This document shows positions 1-8,193 of a stretch of 64,000 nucleotides of DNA, in pieces. The stretch is from Azospirillum oleiclasticum (GTDB lineage: Bacteria; Pseudomonadota; Alphaproteobacteria; Azospirillales; Azospirillaceae). The position numbers were made by a program, and so were the translations under genes. The notes under the pieces are model-generated. The model was not told where the DNA came from and made no database searches. It saw nothing but the letters and a program-made list of their open reading frames with translations. Numbering within the stretch: the first letter of the stretch is position 1; every line of letters starts with the position of its first letter. The stretch is taken from assembly GCF_013423485.1 (NCBI RefSeq), contig NZ_JABFFR010000001.1, positions 620,001 through 684,000 on the forward strand, written 5' to 3'.

Positions 1-1
1 G

Positions 2-136
2 TCGAAGCAGATCTTCGCCGGGGTCACGCGGCGGACGGTCCAGCCGGTCAAGCGCCGGCTGATCGTGCCGTTGCCGGGCGGTGCCGCCCCCGCCGCACGG
101 CGCATCGCACCGCGCACCGCCCCGCGCACCGAATGA
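2..136 (+). CDS. C-terminal end of an unidentified protein (partial)
   Basis: A reading frame open from the window edge ends at TGA 134-136. Its 44 visible residues begin SKQIFAGVTRRTVQPVK and finish in an Ala/Pro/Arg-rich tail. The basic and hydrophobic start of the segment looks like real coding sequence, and the frame would run convergent to the next gene, but it is too short to assign to a family. Frame 1 is also open across this stretch and cannot be excluded. Confidence 0.35.
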   Translation, partial: SKQIFAGVTRRTVQPVKRRLIVPLPGGAAPAARRIAPRTAPRTE

Positions 137-158
137 CGACTCGCATCCGGCGTCATCG

Positions 159-605
159 TCACTTGCGGCTGCTCAGCGTCGCCTCGTTCGGGGTGTAGGA
201 GAAGCCGGGCGCCAGGGCGAGCTCGTCGGCGCTGAGTTGCAGGGTGACCGCGGTCGGCGGGGCCGTAATCGGGCTGCGGAACTGGCTCGCCGCATCCACC
301 GTCAGCCGGTCCACCGGCACCGAGACCATGGTGGAGCCGATGCCGAACAGCCCGCCGGATGACAGCACCACCCGCTCCACCGGCCCGTTCGGCGTGGCGA
401 GCACGAAATCGTGAATGGTGCCCGCGGGCTTGCCGTCGGTGGTGCGGGCGGAAAGCCCGATCATCGCCTGCGCCTCCGCCCTGCCCAGCGGGCGGAGTTC
501 GTGCGGCGCCACCCGCTCCACGACGGCTTCCTGCACCGGCGGCGGATCCGCGGCATGCGCCGGCACCGCGACCGCGACGGACAGAAGAATGACGAACCGG
601 ATCAT
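159..605 (-). CDS. secreted PRC-barrel domain protein
   Basis: 148 residues. ATG 605 is preferred because a GGGGAGG ribosome site lies just upstream and the protein then starts with a clean signal peptide (MIRFVILLSVAVAVPAHA) cut after Ala. The mature part resembles the PRC-barrel fold: a 'GLSARTTDGKPAGTIHDFV' strand pair followed by the conserved 'VPVDRL' edge near the C-terminus. PRC-barrel proteins of this small exported type are common in Rhizobiales and Rhodospirillales and are usually stress-linked; the ligand is unknown. It is divergent from the chorismate mutase gene across a 211-bp gap. The family call is fairly secure, the function is not known. Confidence 0.7.
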   Translation of the reverse strand: MIRFVILLSVAVAVPAHAADPPPVQEAVVERVAPHELRPLGRAEAQAMIGLSARTTDGKPAGTIHDFVLATPNGPVERVVLSSGGLFGIGSTMVSVPVDRLTVDAASQFRSPITAPPTAVTLQLSADELALAPGFSYTPNEATLSSRK

Positions 606-816
606 GATGAGCCTCCCCGCGTGTCTTGCTTGAGGCAGGAACACGCGGAAGCCGCGCGGGTTACGACCGCCGCCGCGACCCGGCGGTGGCAATCCCTCCG
701 TACAGGTGCCTCCACCCTACGGGACCGGCAAGATACGGAACCGACGCGGTTTTCTTTGATTTCGGCGCGGTTGCGGACTACTACTAACCGTCATCGGTCC
801 CCGGATTAACCCCAAG

Positions 817-1692
817 ATGTCCTCGACACCCTCACTCGACGAATTGCGGCGCGAGATCGATCAGATCGATGACGCCATCCACGATCTTCTGATGCGGCGC
901 ACCCGGATCGTGGAGCAGGTTGGGCACGTGAAGGGGATCGAGGGCGGGATCAACCTGCGCCCGGCCCGCGAGGCGGTGATCCTCCGCCGGCTGATGGCGC
1001 GCCATGCCGGGTCCTTCCCGCCACAGGTGATGGTGCGGATGTGGCGCGAGATGATCTCGGCGCTGACCCGCCTCCAGGGGCCCTTCGCCATCGCCGTCTT
1101 CGCGCCGGAGGACCGGCGCGGCTATTGGGACATTGCGCGCGACCATTTCGGCAGCGCCGTGCCGATGACCGCCGTGAACTCGCCCGCCGCCGCCCTGCGC
1201 GCCGTGGCGGAGGGGAACGCCACCGTCGGCATCGTCCCCTATCCGGCGGAGGATGACGCCGACCCCTGGTGGCGTTTCCTGGTCAACGCCGACGGGCGTA
1301 CGCCGCGTGTGGTGGCGCGGCTTCCCTTTTGTGGGCGCGGCAACGCGCGGGGGGAGGATCGCGACGCGCTTGCCATTGGTCCCATCCCGCACGAGCCGAC
1401 CGGCGACGACCGCACGCTGCTGGGCATCGAGCTTGGCGCCGATCTCAGCCGCGGCCGGCTGAAGGACGCGCTGGAGGCGAACCGCCTGCCGCCCACCAGC
1501 TTCTGCACCTGGCATTCGCGCGACCCGCAGGGCCCGTCGGTGCATCTGGTGGAGATCGCCGATTTCGTGGCTCCCGACGACCCGCGCGTGGCGGCGCTGA
1601 TCGCCCGGCTCAGCGATATGCCGGTGCGGGTCATCACGCTGGGCGGCTACGCTGTGCCGCTGTCCTTCCCGCAGGACGGCCGCAAGGGCTGA
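817..1692 (+). CDS. chorismate mutase (AroQ domain) with extra C-terminal domain
   Basis: 291 residues. The first ~90 residues are an AroQ-type helical chorismate mutase (chorismate to prephenate): 'LRREIDQIDDAIHDLLMRR', a conserved Arg-Lys stretch (VGHVKG), and 'RPAREAVILRRL'. The remaining ~200 residues form an alpha/beta domain reminiscent of the periplasmic-binding-like fold of prephenate dehydratase ('IAVFAPEDRRGYWDIARDHFG', 'IVPYPAEDD'), but the classical dehydratase TRF signature is not seen, so dehydratase activity cannot be claimed. It starts a co-directional set with a HisC-type aminotransferase 39 bp downstream and tyrC further on, which points to tyrosine/phenylalanine synthesis. 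The ribosome site before ATG 817 is weak. Confidence 0.85.
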   Translation: MSSTPSLDELRREIDQIDDAIHDLLMRRTRIVEQVGHVKGIEGGINLRPAREAVILRRLMARHAGSFPPQVMVRMWREMISALTRLQGPFAIAVFAPEDRRGYWDIARDHFGSAVPMTAVNSPAAALRAVAEGNATVGIVPYPAEDDADPWWRFLVNADGRTPRVVARLPFCGRGNARGEDRDALAIGPIPHEPTGDDRTLLGIELGADLSRGRLKDALEANRLPPTSFCTWHSRDPQGPSVHLVEIADFVAPDDPRVAALIARLSDMPVRVITLGGYAVPLSFPQDGRKG

Positions 1693-1731
1693 GCACCCCT
1701 TCCGTTCCTTCCGTCTTCCAAGGTTCAGGCC

Positions 1732-2823
1732 ATGTCATCCCCGACCGCTCCGGTGCCCCGGCCCGGCATTCTCGACATCGCTCCCTACATCGGCGGCGAG
1801 GCCGCCGGCTCCATCCGCCTTGCGTCCAACGAGGGCGCGCTGGGGCCGAGCCCGAAGGCGATGGAGGCCTACGCCCGCCTCGCCGGCCAGATCCACCGCT
1901 ACCCCGACGGCGGCTCGACCGAGCTGCGCCATGCGCTGGCCCGCCGCTTCGGTCTCGACGCCGAGCGGATCGTCTGCGGGGCCGGCTCGGACGAGCTGAT
2001 CGGGCTGCTGTGCCGCGCCTACGCCGGGCCGGGTGACGAGGTGCTGTACAGCGCCCACGGCTTCCTGATGTACCCGATCGCCGCCAAGTCGGTGGGCGCC
2101 ACACCGGTGGCGGCGCCGGAGACCAACCTGACCACCGATGTCGACGCGCTGCTGGCGCGGGTGACGCCGCGCACCAAGATCGTCTTCGTCGCCAACCCCA
2201 ACAACCCGACCGGCAGCTTCCTCACCACCGAGGAGATGGCGCGCCTGCACGCCGGCCTGCCGGCCAACGTCCTGCTGGTGATCGATGCGGCCTACGCCGA
2301 ATATGTCACCCGCAACGACTACGGCGCCGGCGCGGAGCTGGTGGACCGCTTCCCCAATGTGGTGATGACGCGGACCTTCTCGAAGATCTTCGCGCTCGGC
2401 TCCATGCGGCTGGGCTGGGCCTACTGCCCGGCCGGGGTGGCCGACATCCTTAACCGCGTGCGCGGCCCCTTCAACGTGTCGGGTGCGGCGCAGGCGGCCG
2501 GCGTCGCGGCGCTCGAGGATCCGGAATTCCTGGACCGCAGCCGCGCCCACAATGAGGAGTGGCGGGGCTGGTTCGTGGAGAAGGCGCAGGCGCTCGGCCT
2601 GACCGTGCACCCGAGCATCGCCAACTTCGTGCTCGTCTCCTTCAAGGGCCAGCCGGGCGGCAAGGACGACGCCGAGGCGGCCCGCCAGTTCCTCAAGGGC
2701 CGCGGCATCCTGGTGCGGCAGATGAACGCCTACGGGCTGCCCGACTGCCTGCGCATCACCATCGGCACCGGCGAGGAGATGACAGCCGTTGTGGATGCGC
2801 TGGACGCGTTTCTGAAGGGGTGA
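1732..2823 (+). CDS. hisC: histidinol-phosphate/aromatic aminotransferase
   Basis: 363 residues, the usual length for HisC. This is a PLP-dependent class I/II aminotransferase: 'NPNNPTG' (substrate/cofactor loop), 'DAAYAEY' (PLP-pyridine Asp and Tyr), and 'TFSKIFALGSMRLGW' with the Schiff-base Lys and downstream Arg. It transfers an amino group between glutamate and imidazole-acetol phosphate, and many HisC paralogues also act on phenylpyruvate or 4-hydroxyphenylpyruvate. Placement between chorismate mutase and prephenate dehydrogenase suggests the aromatic role (HisC2-like) is at least as likely as histidine synthesis, since no other his gene is nearby. ATG 1732 follows an AAGG ribosome site. 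Confidence 0.88.
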   Translation: MSSPTAPVPRPGILDIAPYIGGEAAGSIRLASNEGALGPSPKAMEAYARLAGQIHRYPDGGSTELRHALARRFGLDAERIVCGAGSDELIGLLCRAYAGPGDEVLYSAHGFLMYPIAAKSVGATPVAAPETNLTTDVDALLARVTPRTKIVFVANPNNPTGSFLTTEEMARLHAGLPANVLLVIDAAYAEYVTRNDYGAGAELVDRFPNVVMTRTFSKIFALGSMRLGWAYCPAGVADILNRVRGPFNVSGAAQAAGVAALEDPEFLDRSRAHNEEWRGWFVEKAQALGLTVHPSIANFVLVSFKGQPGGKDDAEAARQFLKGRGILVRQMNAYGLPDCLRITIGTGEEMTAVVDALDAFLKG

Positions 2824-2840
2824 CGGGGCCGATACTCCGG

Positions 2841-4037
2841 TCAGTCGGGAAACACGAAAACCAGCGACTTGCGAGCCAGGGCGGCGAGCGCCGTTTCCAA
2901 TGCCGCCGGGGCGAGGCCCGGCAAGCACTGCGCAATGTCCGCGGGTGAGAGGCCGCCGCGCTCCATCAGCAGGCCTAGCACCGTCCGCTCGTCCGCGGAC
3001 ATTTGGAGACGAATGGAACCCGCGTGAACCACCGCGTGGTCCCCGTCCGGCAGCGCGACCGGCCGGAGCAGCGCCGGCGACACCTGGACGTCCTGCCCCT
3101 GAAGGGGGAACACGCCGAGGGTCAGAGGGCGGGCCGGCTCGCGTCTACGGTTCTCATAGGTGAGGAATCGATCCAGATCGAGGCTGTCGAGCAGCCGGTG
3201 CAGGGTTGCGCGCAGGCTGGCCTCCTGCTCCCGAAGTGCCTCGGCGCCAGCCAGTGGTGTGATGTCGCGGCGCAATATCTCCTCGGTGTCCATGGCCTGC
3301 GTGAGCAGCCAGCGAACGGCGTCGTCGCCGCGTGGGGGCATGACGGTGACGGTGAGATGGAGGGAATCCGGACCCGCAGCTTCGGCCCGATGCACCTCGC
3401 CACGGGGGATGTACAGGATGTCCCCCGGCTCCATCACCCGGTCCAATGCCGGCTCATCGGCCGCCACCGGCCCCGGACTCGGGAAGGCGTGGCTGTCCTT
3501 CGAGGGCAGCCGATGCGGTTGGCCGAACAGCGACCATCGCTTGCGCCCCCGGACCTGGAGGATCAGGACATTCTGGTCGTCCCAGTGTATCGGGAACGCG
3601 CTTTGTCGCTCGAAGCTCGCATAGGCGTTGGTGATCACCGGCGCCTGGAGATGGCGTTCCACCACCGCGTTCATGGCGGCGATGCGCGGCAGCCGTTGTT
3701 CGATGCGGTTGACGACCAGGCTGACGCCCTGCCGGCACAGGTCGTGAAAGCGTTCCGCCGCCAGCCTGCGGCCGTTGGCCGTTGTCGGGGTGTCGGTGAA
3801 TGTCGGGGGGTGGGTGAACATCTCCACGGGCAGGTCGCGGCCCTGTCGGACCACGCGGACCCGATGGGTCTGGAGATGGTCGATGGTGAGCAGGCCGGCG
3901 ATCTCCTCCCAGGACACCAGGGCTTGGAACTCCTGTGTGCGGTCCCCCCGCAGGAACAGGGGGCGATGCTCCAAAATGGCACGCTCGAGTTCGGCCGGGC
4001 TGTGGGGATGGAGAAGGTCCGCGAGAGTTCCGATCAT
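2841..4037 (-). CDS. cupin/JmjC-like Fe(II)-2-oxoglutarate oxygenase
   Basis: 398 residues. The central cupin shows the iron-binding facial triad: 'HWDDQN' (His151, Asp153) and a distal His in 'PRGEVHRAE' (about 216), in the arrangement of the Cupin_4/ROXA-type ribosomal oxygenases. 'GDILYIPRG' before the distal His is typical. The C-terminal ~100 residues look like a winged-helix domain ('LSPADIAQCLPG'), also found in bacterial ribosomal oxygenases, which hydroxylate ribosomal protein side chains; the target here is unknown. ATG 4037 is preferred over the in-frame GTG 4049 because AGAGGTG lies ~9 nt upstream of it. The gene lies on the opposite strand between hisC and tyrC and looks like an insertion into that cluster. 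Confidence 0.78.
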   Translation of the reverse strand: MIGTLADLLHPHSPAELERAILEHRPLFLRGDRTQEFQALVSWEEIAGLLTIDHLQTHRVRVVRQGRDLPVEMFTHPPTFTDTPTTANGRRLAAERFHDLCRQGVSLVVNRIEQRLPRIAAMNAVVERHLQAPVITNAYASFERQSAFPIHWDDQNVLILQVRGRKRWSLFGQPHRLPSKDSHAFPSPGPVAADEPALDRVMEPGDILYIPRGEVHRAEAAGPDSLHLTVTVMPPRGDDAVRWLLTQAMDTEEILRRDITPLAGAEALREQEASLRATLHRLLDSLDLDRFLTYENRRREPARPLTLGVFPLQGQDVQVSPALLRPVALPDGDHAVVHAGSIRLQMSADERTVLGLLMERGGLSPADIAQCLPGLAPAALETALAALARKSLVFVFPD

Positions 4038-4213
4038 GGCGGCGTGCACCTCTTAACGATACGTCACGATAGTCGCGTTCTCCCGGGCAAGACAACCGTA
4101 GCGGCTTTGCCGGTTTGTCGCATGATGTGGCATGTCCCGAAACTTCCGCTTGGCGGTTGGCGCGGCTTGGTGCTTTAAAGCGGGCGACGAGTAACCCGGC
4201 TCCGGGATCCATC

Positions 4214-5104
4214 ATGACCGCCACCGCACCGCTCTTCGACCGCATCGCCATCATCGGCATCGGACTCATCGGGTCGTCGCTCGCCCGCGCGGTGCCGGCC
4301 TATGGGCTGGCGCGTACGGTGGTGTGCGGCGACCGCAGCGAGGCCGCCTGCGCCAAGGCGCTGGAACTCGGCATCGTGGCGGAGGCGACGACCGACCTGG
4401 AGGCCGCCGTCGATGGGGCCGACCTCGTCATCCTCTGCACGCCCATGGGCAGCTTCGCCGAGATGGGGGAGCGGCTGGCGCCGCGCCTGAAGCCGGGCAC
4501 CATCCTGACCGACGTCGGCTCGGTGAAGCAGGCGGTGCTGCGCGACATCGGCCCGCATGTGCCCGACGGCGTGCACCTGATCCCCGGCCACCCGGTGGCC
4601 GGCACCGAGCATTCCGGGCCGGAGGCCGGCTTCGCGTCGCTGTTCAACGGGCGCTGGTGCATCCTCACCCCGCCGACGGGTGCCAACGCGGACGCGGTGG
4701 AGAAGGTGGCCGGGCTGTGGCGCCGCTGCGGCTCCAACGTCGAGACGATGGACGCAGCCCATCACGACCGGGTGTTGGCCATCACCTCGCACCTGCCGCA
4801 CCTCATCGCCTACACCATCGTTGGAACGGCGTCGGACCTGGAGGAGACCACCAAGTCGGAGGTGATCAAATTCTCCGCCGGCGGTTTCCGCGACTTCACC
4901 CGCATCGCCGCCAGCGACCCGGTGATGTGGCGCGACGTGTTCCTGAACAACCGCGAGGCGGTGCTGGAAACGCTCCAGCTCTTCACCGAGGACCTGACCG
5001 CGCTCCAGCGCGCCATCCGCTGGGGCGAGGGCGACCGGTTGCAGGAGCTGTTCACCCGCACCCGCGCCATCCGCCGCGGCATCATCGACGCCAAGCAGGC
5101 CTGA
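4214..5104 (+). CDS. tyrC: prephenate/arogenate dehydrogenase
   Basis: 296 residues. The N-terminal Rossmann fold begins 'IAIIGIGLIGSSLARA' (GxGxxG NAD(P) site), followed by 'DLVILCTPMG', 'DVGSVK' and 'IPGHPVAGTEHSG', the signatures of prephenate dehydrogenases, and an all-helical C-terminal dimer domain with 'SHLPHLIAY'. It oxidatively decarboxylates prephenate (or arogenate) on the way to tyrosine. ATG 4214 is chosen because the NAD fold starts ten residues later; a longer in-frame extension is possible but unlike the family. No ACT domain follows, so feedback control by tyrosine through ACT is not expected. It completes the chorismate mutase-hisC-tyrC set. Confidence 0.9.
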   Translation: MTATAPLFDRIAIIGIGLIGSSLARAVPAYGLARTVVCGDRSEAACAKALELGIVAEATTDLEAAVDGADLVILCTPMGSFAEMGERLAPRLKPGTILTDVGSVKQAVLRDIGPHVPDGVHLIPGHPVAGTEHSGPEAGFASLFNGRWCILTPPTGANADAVEKVAGLWRRCGSNVETMDAAHHDRVLAITSHLPHLIAYTIVGTASDLEETTKSEVIKFSAGGFRDFTRIAASDPVMWRDVFLNNREAVLETLQLFTEDLTALQRAIRWGEGDRLQELFTRTRAIRRGIIDAKQA

Positions 5105-6294
5105 GGAAACGCCGCTCGGGGAGCCGATAACTCCCCGAGACCGCTGCGCGGGATCCGCAGCTCGCGGTGCACGGAAACGCTGAGCAGCAGGCCGACGCCG
5201 ATCATCAGCGTCATCATCGCCGTGCCGCCGTAGGACACCAGCGGCAGGGGGATGCCGACCACCGGGATCAGGCCCATCACCATGGCGACGTTCACGAACA
5301 TGTAGAGCGAGAAGGAGGTGGTGAGCCCAACGCCGACCAGCCGGCCGAACTGGTTCCGGCAGGACAGCGTGATCACCACTCCATAGATCAGCAGCAGCAT
5401 GTAGAGGAACAGCAGCAGCACGGCCCCCGCCATCCCGAACTCCTCCGCCAGCACGACGAAGATGAAGTCGGTGTGTTTTTCTGGCAGGAACATGAGCTGG
5501 CTCTGCGAGCCCATCATGAAACCCTTGCCGAACAGGCCGCCGGAGCCGAGCGCGATCTTGGACTGAAGGATGTTGTAGCCGGCCCCGAGCGGGTCGGTCT
5601 CCGGGTCGAGGAAGGTGTAGACGCGCTGACGCTGATAGTCGTGCAGGAACTCCCACCCGATGGGGATGGCGCCCAGCCCGGCGCCGATCGCCACGATGAA
5701 CTTCCACAGCCGCACGCCGGCCGCGAAGAAGATGGCGCCGCTGCCCAGGATCAGCAGCAGCGCCGTGCCAAGGTTCGGTTGCAGCAGAACCAGCCCGACC
5801 GGCAGCACGATCAGCGTCAGGGGTGGGATCAGCAGAAGCGGCCGGCCGATCTGGTCCAGCGTCAGCCCGTGGAAATAGCGCGCCAGCGCCAGGGTCAGCG
5901 CCGGCTTCATCAGCTCCGACGGCTGCAGCACGAAGAAGCCCAGGTTGATCCAGCGCTGGGCGCCCATGCCGATGTGGCCCATGATCTCCACCGCCACCAG
6001 CAGAGCCAGCACCGCGCAATAGATGAAATAGGCGGACTTCAGCCACAGCCGCACGTCGACCAGCGCGATCACCAGCATCACCACGAAACCGGGGATGAAG
6101 CGGATGAGCTGCGCCTTGGCCCAGGGGTCCCATTGCCCGCCAGCCGCCGAATAGAGCAGCGCCACGCCGAAGGCGGAGATGAGGCAGACCAGGAGCACGA
6201 GCCCCCAGTTGATCATACGGATCTTGGCCCCGAGCGTGAGCTGCGGGCTCTGCGGCGACAGACCGCCGCCATGACTTTGAAGCAGTGCTACCAT
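4810..6294 (-). CDS. rodA: rod-shape peptidoglycan polymerase RodA with abnormal C-terminal extension
   Basis: 494 codons from ATG 6294 (GGGAAAG upstream). The first ~385 residues are a normal multi-span SEDS protein: 'FVLQPSELMKPALTLALARY', 'LLQPNLGTALLL' and 'FGMAGAVLLLFLYMLLL' are RodA/FtsW signatures, and 'LPLVSYGGTAMMT' is the conserved periplasmic-loop end. RodA polymerises lateral-wall glycan from lipid II with a class B PBP. After 'SVHRELRIPRS', where homologues stop, the frame stays open for ~110 more codons and overlaps tyrC in antisense by 295 nt. This Arg/Ser-rich tail reads like an antisense shadow. The core identity is secure; the end of the protein is doubtful. Confidence 0.82.
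   Translation of the reverse strand: MVALLQSHGGGLSPQSPQLTLGAKIRMINWGLVLLVCLISAFGVALLYSAAGGQWDPWAKAQLIRFIPGFVVMLVIALVDVRLWLKSAYFIYCAVLALLVAVEIMGHIGMGAQRWINLGFFVLQPSELMKPALTLALARYFHGLTLDQIGRPLLLIPPLTLIVLPVGLVLLQPNLGTALLLILGSGAIFFAAGVRLWKFIVAIGAGLGAIPIGWEFLHDYQRQRVYTFLDPETDPLGAGYNILQSKIALGSGGLFGKGFMMGSQSQLMFLPEKHTDFIFVVLAEEFGMAGAVLLLFLYMLLLIYGVVITLSCRNQFGRLVGVGLTTSFSLYMFVNVAMVMGLIPVVGIPLPLVSYGGTAMMTLMIGVGLLLSVSVHRELRIPRSGLGELSAPRAAFPQACLASMMPRRMARVRVNSSCNRSPSPQRMARWSAVRSSVKSWSVSSTASRLFRNTSRHITGSLAAMRVKSRKPPAENLITSDLVVSSRSDAVPTMV
5115..5139. terminator. hairpin between tyrC and rodA
   Basis: A perfect 9-bp stem (CTCGGGGAG / CTCCCCGAG) with a 7-nt loop lies 10 bp after the tyrC stop. There is no T-run. 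It could end transcription in either direction, but it also lies inside the open rodA frame, just where RodA proteins normally end. Confidence 0.5.
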
Positions 6295-6516
6295 CGGCTT
6301 TCCCAAGGCGCGCGGCGGGCGGGCCGCGCCGGGCGAATAGAGCCACAAGCCTCCACCGCGATGAAAGGGCGATTCGAAGGCCGGCGCTTCATCGTGCGAT
6401 GCAGTTTGCGATGCATTCTGCGCATGCCCGCTCCATCGCGCGGCGCGTGCCTTCGCGGTTCGGGCTGAAGCACGGTTTCCCAACGTGATTTGACATATGG
6501 CACAAGGCCTGCATGG

Positions 6517-6544
6517 TCAATAGGCGCTTTGGATGTCAATAGGC
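6517..6544. promoter_or_regulatory. direct repeat TCAATAGGC x2 upstream of the chemoreceptor
   Basis: Two identical TCAATAGGC copies (6517-6525, 6536-6544) repeat with a 19-bp period. They are interleaved with a CTTTGG/CCAAAG inverted pair (6527-6532, 6546-6551). A TTGACA element lies at 6490-6495. This is in the 320-bp gap between rodA and the chemoreceptor gene, about 70 bp before its start. The arrangement suits an operator, but no regulator can be named. Confidence 0.35.
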
Positions 6545-6614
6545 ACCAAAGTATGAGTTCGGGGATGGACGTGTCACGCGGCCCCCGGATCGGACCATGC
6601 AATCGGGGGACGCG

Positions 6615-8078
6615 ATGCGACTTTTCCAAACCGCCAAGCTGGTGACCGATCAGGTGCCGGCCAACATCATCCTTTGCGATCCGAAGACCTTTGAGATCAC
6701 GTACGTCAACAAAGCGACGGTCGAGACGCTGAAGACGATCCAGGATGTCCTGCCCGTGCCAGCCGACAAGCTGGTCGGCCAGTCGATCGACATCTTCCAC
6801 CGGACCCCGATGCGCCAGCGCACGATGCTGGCCGATCCGGGGCGGCTGCCGCACAAGGCCCGCATAAGCCTGGGCGGGCAGGTGATGGATCTGCACATCA
6901 GCGCCGTGCGCTCCGGCGACCGTGTGGTGTCGCTGATGCTGTCCTGGCAGCTCGTCACCCGCGAGGTCGAGGCGGAGCGCCGGACCCGGCACCTGCTGCG
7001 CATGCTGGACGAGATGCCGGTCGCGGTGCTGGTGGCCGATCCCGCGACCGGGACGATCACCTACGCCAACCAGTCGAGCAAGGACACGCTCCAGGGTCTG
7101 CGCCACCTGCTGCCCATCGACCCGGCGAACATCGTCGGCACCTCGATCGACGTGTTCCACCGCCACCCCGCCCATCAGCGGGCGATTCTCGCCGACCCGT
7201 CCCGGCTTCCCTGGCGCACCCGCATCCGCCTGGGCGGTGAAACCCTCGACCTCAAGGTCTCGGCGATCCGCGAAGAGGACGGCACCTATATCGCGGCCAT
7301 GCTCACCTGGTCCGTGGTCAGCCGTCAGGCGAAGCTGGCCGATGATTTCGAATCCAACGTCGGCGGTGCCGTCGGCACCCTGACGGAGGAGGCGCGCCGG
7401 CTGGAGGCCACCGCCGACGAGATGGCCTCGCTGGCGGAATCCACCAACACCCAGGCCTCCGTCATCTCCTCGGCCAGCGAGCAGCTCAGCGCGTCGATCC
7501 GGGAAATCTCCGGCCGCATCGCCGACGCCGCGCAGGCCACCCGGTCGAGCGTGTCGCGCGCCCAGGAGTCGCTGGTCCATATCAACGGGCTGACCGAGAT
7601 CGCCCAGCGCATCGAGAAGGTCTTCCGTCTGGTCGTCGCCGTGGCGTCCCAGACCAAGCTGCTGGCGCTGAACGCCACCATCGAGGCGGCGCGGGCCGGC
7701 GAGGCGGGCAAGGGATTCGCCGTGGTCGCCGGTGAGGTCAAGGCGCTGGCGGCGCAGACCGAGCGGGCGACGGGAGAGATCGAGGAACTCGTGCGTGCGA
7801 TGCATGGTGCCACGGGCGCGGCTGTCGGCGCCATCCAGAGCATCGAGACCGACGTCCAGCGCATCGACGGCGTCACCGCCGCGGTGGCGGCGGCTGTCGA
7901 GCAGCAGGCGACCGCGACGCAGGAGGTCGCCAACACCATCGACGGCGTGCTGCGGTCGTCCAACGCGTCGGAGCAGGCGGCGTCGGCGGTGCACGACACG
8001 GCGCGCATGCTGACGGAACGGTCGCTCGCGATGTCCAGCGCGGTCACCCAGTTCCTGACGGAGGTGCGCAGCGCCTGA
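6615..8078 (+). CDS. soluble methyl-accepting chemotaxis protein with two PAS domains
   Basis: 487 residues. Two tandem PAS-like domains (about 10-115 and 125-235) are clearly related to each other: each carries an '[14 protein letters not shown]' / '[14 protein letters not shown]' block followed by '(M)LADP(G/S)RLP'. A coiled-coil chemoreceptor signalling domain follows, with the hairpin tip '[18 protein letters not shown]', which contacts CheA and CheW. No membrane segment is present, so this is a cytoplasmic receptor. The PAS domains could bind heme, flavin or a small ligand. ATG 6615 is chosen over ATG 6597 because GGGGGA lies 6 nt upstream of it. No other che gene adjoins, but cheD is at 33 kb. 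Confidence 0.88.
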   Translation: MRLFQTAKLVTDQVPANIILCDPKTFEITYVNKATVETLKTIQDVLPVPADKLVGQSIDIFHRTPMRQRTMLADPGRLPHKARISLGGQVMDLHISAVRSGDRVVSLMLSWQLVTREVEAERRTRHLLRMLDEMPVAVLVADPATGTITYANQSSKDTLQGLRHLLPIDPANIVGTSIDVFHRHPAHQRAILADPSRLPWRTRIRLGGETLDLKVSAIREEDGTYIAAMLTWSVVSRQAKLADDFESNVGGAVGTLTEEARRLEATADEMASLAESTNTQASVISSASEQLSASIREISGRIADAAQATRSSVSRAQESLVHINGLTEIAQRIEKVFRLVVAVASQTKLLALNATIEAARAGEAGKGFAVVAGEVKALAAQTERATGEIEELVRAMHGATGAAVGAIQSIETDVQRIDGVTAAVAAAVEQQATATQEVANTIDGVLRSSNASEQAASAVHDTARMLTERSLAMSSAVTQFLTEVRSA

Positions 8079-8136
8079 TCTGGAAGTGGTGCCGGCCGCA
8101 TAAGGGGTGTCCCGGCCCGATCCCCCGCGCTATAAA

Positions 8137-8164
8137 CGTTGGCACGCCAACGGGCGTGCCGACG
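8137..8164. promoter_or_regulatory. inverted repeat upstream of adhC
   Basis: Arms CGTTGGCACGCC (8137-8148) and GGCGTGCCGACG (8153-8164) pair over 12 bp with one T.G and a 4-nt loop. It lies 29 bp before the adhC ATG and 58 bp after the chemoreceptor stop. It may be a terminator of the upstream gene or an operator for formaldehyde-responsive control; the closeness to the adhC start and lack of a T-run favour the operator. Confidence 0.4.
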
Positions 8165-8193
8165 AACACGAACGAACAATCAGGGGAACGGGT

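Noticed and set aside
6288..7994. 568-codon minus-strand frame opposite the chemoreceptor
   Set aside because: His/Arg/Asp-rich antisense shadow; the plus strand contains an unmistakable chemoreceptor with PAS domains.
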